64,000 bases of DNA from Exiguobacterium indicum HHS 31. Its GTDB lineage: Bacteria > Bacillota > Bacilli > Exiguobacteriales > Exiguobacteriaceae. How positions within the stretch are numbered: the stretch's first letter is position 1; every line of letters begins with the position of its first letter. The notes under the pieces are model-generated. The model searched no databases, was not told the DNA's origin, and was given only the letters and a program-made list of their open reading frames with translations. Shown here piece by piece: positions 60,671 through 64,000 of the stretch. The DNA is taken from assembly GCF_001939065.1 (NCBI RefSeq), contig NZ_MPSZ01000001.1:1488001-1552000 (forward strand), written 5' to 3'. The position numbers and the translations under genes were made by a program.

Positions 60671-62419
60671 TTATGCGTTATATAGTTTACCTGTCAATGG
60701 ATCGATTGAGATCATTTGACCGTCTTTGAAGACTGTCAATGCATCTTCGACACCAACGATGACTGGTTTACCGAGTGATGGTCCAACGATTCCAGCATGG
60801 CTTGTCAATCCGCCATCAACTGTGATCATCGCTGCAGCCATCTCGATTGCAGGCATCATGTCACGATCAGTTGAGTTCGTAACGAGGATCATGCCTGGCT
60901 TCGCTTTCGCGTTTGCTTCTTCAGCATTGTTTGCGATGACGACTTCGCCAACGACTCCACGCTCACCGATACCGCGACCGTTTGCGATCTCTTTACCGAC
61001 GATGTGGATTTTCAACATGTTCGTTGTACCAGCAGTCAAAGCAGGAATACCTGCTGAGATGACGACGAGATCACCATCTGTGACGAAACCAGCGTCTTTT
61101 GCTGTGTCCGCAGCAAGTGTCAACATGTCATCCGTGTTGTCTGAAAGATGATCAACGACGATTGGGTACACGCCCCATACGATGTTTAACTGACGTGCGA
61201 CACGTGCGCTTGGTGTAACCGCGACGATGTTTGGCTCCGGACGGTATTTCGAGATACGTGCAGCCGTGTAACCCGATTGTGTCGGTGTCAAGATTGCTTT
61301 TGCGTCCAAGTTGATTGCAGTGTGCGTAACCGCTTGAGCGATTGCATCCGTTACTGTGTGCTCACTACGTGTCTGACGATCTTTCAACAAGAGCTTGTAG
61401 TCGAGCATTTTTTCTGTACGTTTTGCGATCGAGTGCATCATTTGGACAGATTCGATTGGGTAGTCCCCTGCTGCTGTCTCACCTGAAAGCATGATTGCAT
61501 CCGTACCATCAAGAATCGCGTTCGCGACGTCTGATGCTTCAGCACGTGTTGGACGTGGGAAACGTTGCATCGAGTCAAGCATTTGTGTTGCTGTAATGAC
61601 TGGTTTACCGAAGTCGTTACAAAGCTTGATCAAGTCTTTTTGAGTTGGCGTGACTTCTTCCGTTGGAATCTCGATACCGAGGTCACCACGCGCTACCATC
61701 AAACCGTCCGAAATCGCAAGGATTTCTTCGATGTTATCGACACCTTCTTGGTTCTCGATTTTCGGGAAGATTTTGATATGGCTCGCGTTGTTTTTCTCAA
61801 GCAATTGACGAATCGCAACGACGTCTGACGCACGGCGTACGAAAGATGCCGCGATCAAATCGATATCGCTCTTGATACCGAACTCGATATCCGCAATATC
61901 TTTTTCTGTCAAAGCAGGAAGGTTAACCTTCACGTTTGGCAAGTTAACGCCTTTTTTCGTCTTGATGACGCCTTCGTTTTCGATGGAACAACGAAGCTCA
62001 CGGTTCGGAAGTTTTTCAGTGACACGAAGACCGATGAGACCGTCATCAAGCATGATCATCGAACCAACTTCGACGTCATCATAGAGTCCTTCATACGTGA
62101 CTGAGAATTTATCTTTCGTTCCGACGATTTCGTTTGCGTCTCCGCTAACGATGATGACTTCTTGACCACGTTCGAGAAGCGCTTTTCCTTCTTCAAACGA
62201 ATGTGTCCGGATTTCTGGTCCTTTCGTATCAAGAAGAATCGTAACGATTTTGTTTGCTTCTTTCGCTGCACGACGGATATCCGTGATACGTGCACCGTGT
62301 TCTTCATAATCGCCGTGTGAGAAGTTCAAACGAGCGACGTTCATACCTGCTTCAATCATTTCTGGAAGACGTTTTTCTGACGCCGGTCCAATCGTACATA
62401 CAATTTTAGTTCTACGCAT
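60671..62419 (-). CDS. pyk: Pyruvate kinase with C-terminal PEP-utilising domain
   Basis: The last step of glycolysis. A 582-aa enzyme with the catalytic barrel ([32 protein letters not shown] with the catalytic Lys, [18 protein letters not shown]) and the regulatory domain to about residue 475. An extra C-terminal domain resembles the PEP-utiliser phosphohistidine domain, with [21 protein letters not shown] in adjoining motifs, as in Geobacillus enzymes. AGGAGG lies ten bases before the ATG at 62419. The longer frame to 62464 is not supported. It follows pfkA by 65 bp. Confidence 0.95.
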   Translation of the reverse strand: MRRTKIVCTIGPASEKRLPEMIEAGMNVARLNFSHGDYEEHGARITDIRRAAKEANKIVTILLDTKGPEIRTHSFEEGKALLERGQEVIIVSGDANEIVGTKDKFSVTYEGLYDDVEVGSMIMLDDGLIGLRVTEKLPNRELRCSIENEGVIKTKKGVNLPNVKVNLPALTEKDIADIEFGIKSDIDLIAASFVRRASDVVAIRQLLEKNNASHIKIFPKIENQEGVDNIEEILAISDGLMVARGDLGIEIPTEEVTPTQKDLIKLCNDFGKPVITATQMLDSMQRFPRPTRAEASDVANAILDGTDAIMLSGETAAGDYPIESVQMMHSIAKRTEKMLDYKLLLKDRQTRSEHTVTDAIAQAVTHTAINLDAKAILTPTQSGYTAARISKYRPEPNIVAVTPSARVARQLNIVWGVYPIVVDHLSDNTDDMLTLAADTAKDAGFVTDGDLVVISAGIPALTAGTTNMLKIHIVGKEIANGRGIGERGVVGEVVIANNAEEANAKAKPGMILVTNSTDRDMMPAIEMAAAMITVDGGLTSHAGIVGPSLGKPVIVGVEDALTVFKDGQMISIDPLTGKLYNA

Positions 62420-62484
62420 ATTCCATAAACCTCCTACGGTGTTTGGCCAAGTTCTCTTGTCCATTTCAATCCTATCGACGTTCG

Positions 62485-63480
<996 letters not shown>

Positions 63481-63482
63481 CT

Positions 63483-63512
63483 AAAATAGCACGTTGTTTT
63501 CTTGTTTTACAA
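63483..63512 (-). promoter_or_regulatory. Probable promoter of pfkA-pyk
   Basis: On the minus strand TTGTAA (63507-63512), an 18-bp spacer ending TGC, and TATTTT (63483-63488), an extended -10 form, about 30 bp before pfkA. Confidence 0.55.
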
Positions 63513-63600
63513 CAGGGCAGATTGCATAAACTTTCACTAGCTTTTTCATCATCGATTCCGGAAATGAGGAATATCAATCATGATAGCGATTACATGGTGC

Positions 63601-64000
63601 TTATGTGCCAATTTGGTGATATTTTTCAGTCCGCTGATCAATGAGCTCTTCCTTGGTCAGATGAACCAATGATTCGAGCTTCTGTACCAATACAGTTTTT
63701 AATTTATCCGCCTGTAATGACACATCGAGATGCGCCCCTCCGACGACTTCTGGAATGATGGCATCCGCGATCCCGAGTCGTAATAAATCAGGCGCTGTGA
63801 TTTTCATCGATTCTGCCGCTTTCTCCGCAAGACTTGCATCTTTCCATAACAATGCTGCAGCACCTTCAGGAGAGATGACCGAATACGTTGAATTCTCGAG
63901 CATCAAGAGTTGATCACACACTCCGATTCCTAAAGCACCACCTGATCCACCTTCACCGATGACGATTGAGATGATTGGAACCGTCATACCAGCCATCTCA
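63601..64000 (-). CDS. accA: Acetyl-CoA carboxylase carboxyltransferase alpha subunit, 3' part
   Basis: Only the C-terminal 130 or so residues are inside the window; the reading frame continues past the right edge. [40 protein letters not shown], read as adjoining motifs, is the oxyanion-hole and carboxyltransferase signature of AccA, followed by the helical tail. It transfers the carboxyl group from biotin to acetyl-CoA for fatty-acid synthesis. Upstream of pfkA, as in B. subtilis accDA-pfkA-pyk. Confidence 0.93.
   Translation of the reverse strand, partial: EMAGMTVPIISIVIGEGGSGGALGIGVCDQLLMLENSTYSVISPEGAAALLWKDASLAEKAAESMKITAPDLLRLGIADAIIPEVVGGAHLDVSLQADKLKTVLVQKLESLVHLTKEELIDQRTEKYHQIGT

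Overview
The window is a housekeeping stretch of a low-GC Gram-positive chromosome. Gene content and order match Bacillales: racE-rph-rdgB, sdhCAB, lcfA-fadR-etfBA-trxA, mutS2-polX-cvpA-zapA-rnhC, pheST, infC-rpmI-rplT, dnaB-dnaI, gapB-speD-nrdR, polA-mutM-coaE, phoPR, citZ-icd-mdh and accA-pfkA-pyk. The absence of sporulation and germination genes at positions where Bacillus subtilis has them (for example between ysmA and racE), the moderate GC content and the catalase type suggest Exiguobacterium. That genus call is inference from memory of gene order, not from a search. I see no prophage, insertion sequence, CRISPR array, rRNA operon or replication origin.

Layout. 1-5.4 kb: a conserved hypothetical gene, a lipoprotein, tRNA-Arg(TCT), the operon racE-rph-rdgB-ysnB, ptsH (HPr) and a thioesterase. 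5.4-14 kb: sdhCAB, yslB, a PH-domain protein, uvrC, a disulfide-oxidoreductase/VOC pair and trxA. 14-18.4 kb: a fatty-acid degradation cluster (etfA, etfB, fadR, lcfA) with two recognisable FadR operators but no fadB. 18.5-26 kb: a YitT membrane protein, a DUF350 protein with a coupled 27-aa membrane peptide, mutS2, polX, cvpA, zapA and rnhC. 26-29.4 kb: a stand-alone MurE-like ligase with an unusual substrate motif, and a MarR/MFS efflux pair. 29.4-36.9 kb: pheST under a T-box, a TrmH methyltransferase, an M42 aminopeptidase, a dimeric dUTPase, and rplT-rpmI-infC with an attenuating leader and an AUU start. 37-42.3 kb: catalase with a PerR-like box, a secreted beta-helix protein, and thrS under a T-box. 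42.3-54.3 kb: dnaI, dnaB, nrdR, a hypothetical gene, speD with a structured leader, gapB, coaE, mutM, polA, phoR and phoP. 54.4-64 kb: a YuiD-like membrane protein, a zinc alcohol dehydrogenase, a CXXC-20-CXXC membrane protein, mdh-icd-citZ, a DUF441 protein, pyk-pfkA, and the 3' part of accA.

Most genes lie on the minus strand. The plus-strand exceptions are yslB, the PH-domain gene, the oxidoreductase/VOC pair, rnhC, marR-MFS, katA, the yuiD-like gene and the CXXC gene. Each is bounded by intrinsic terminators, many of them shared by convergent genes. The genes cover central carbon flow (glycolysis, TCA cycle, succinate:quinone reductase, gluconeogenic GapB), DNA replication and repair, translation, and phosphate sensing.

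The most interesting material is regulatory. It includes a multi-helix leader RNA before speD, an apparent terminator inside the citZ leader, a three-hairpin region between phoR and polA, two FadR operators, candidate cre, PerR and sigma-B sites, and the T-box and L20-type leaders. Start codons were re-chosen from Shine-Dalgarno spacing where the longest reading frame was clearly over-extended; these include GTG, TTG and ATT starts.
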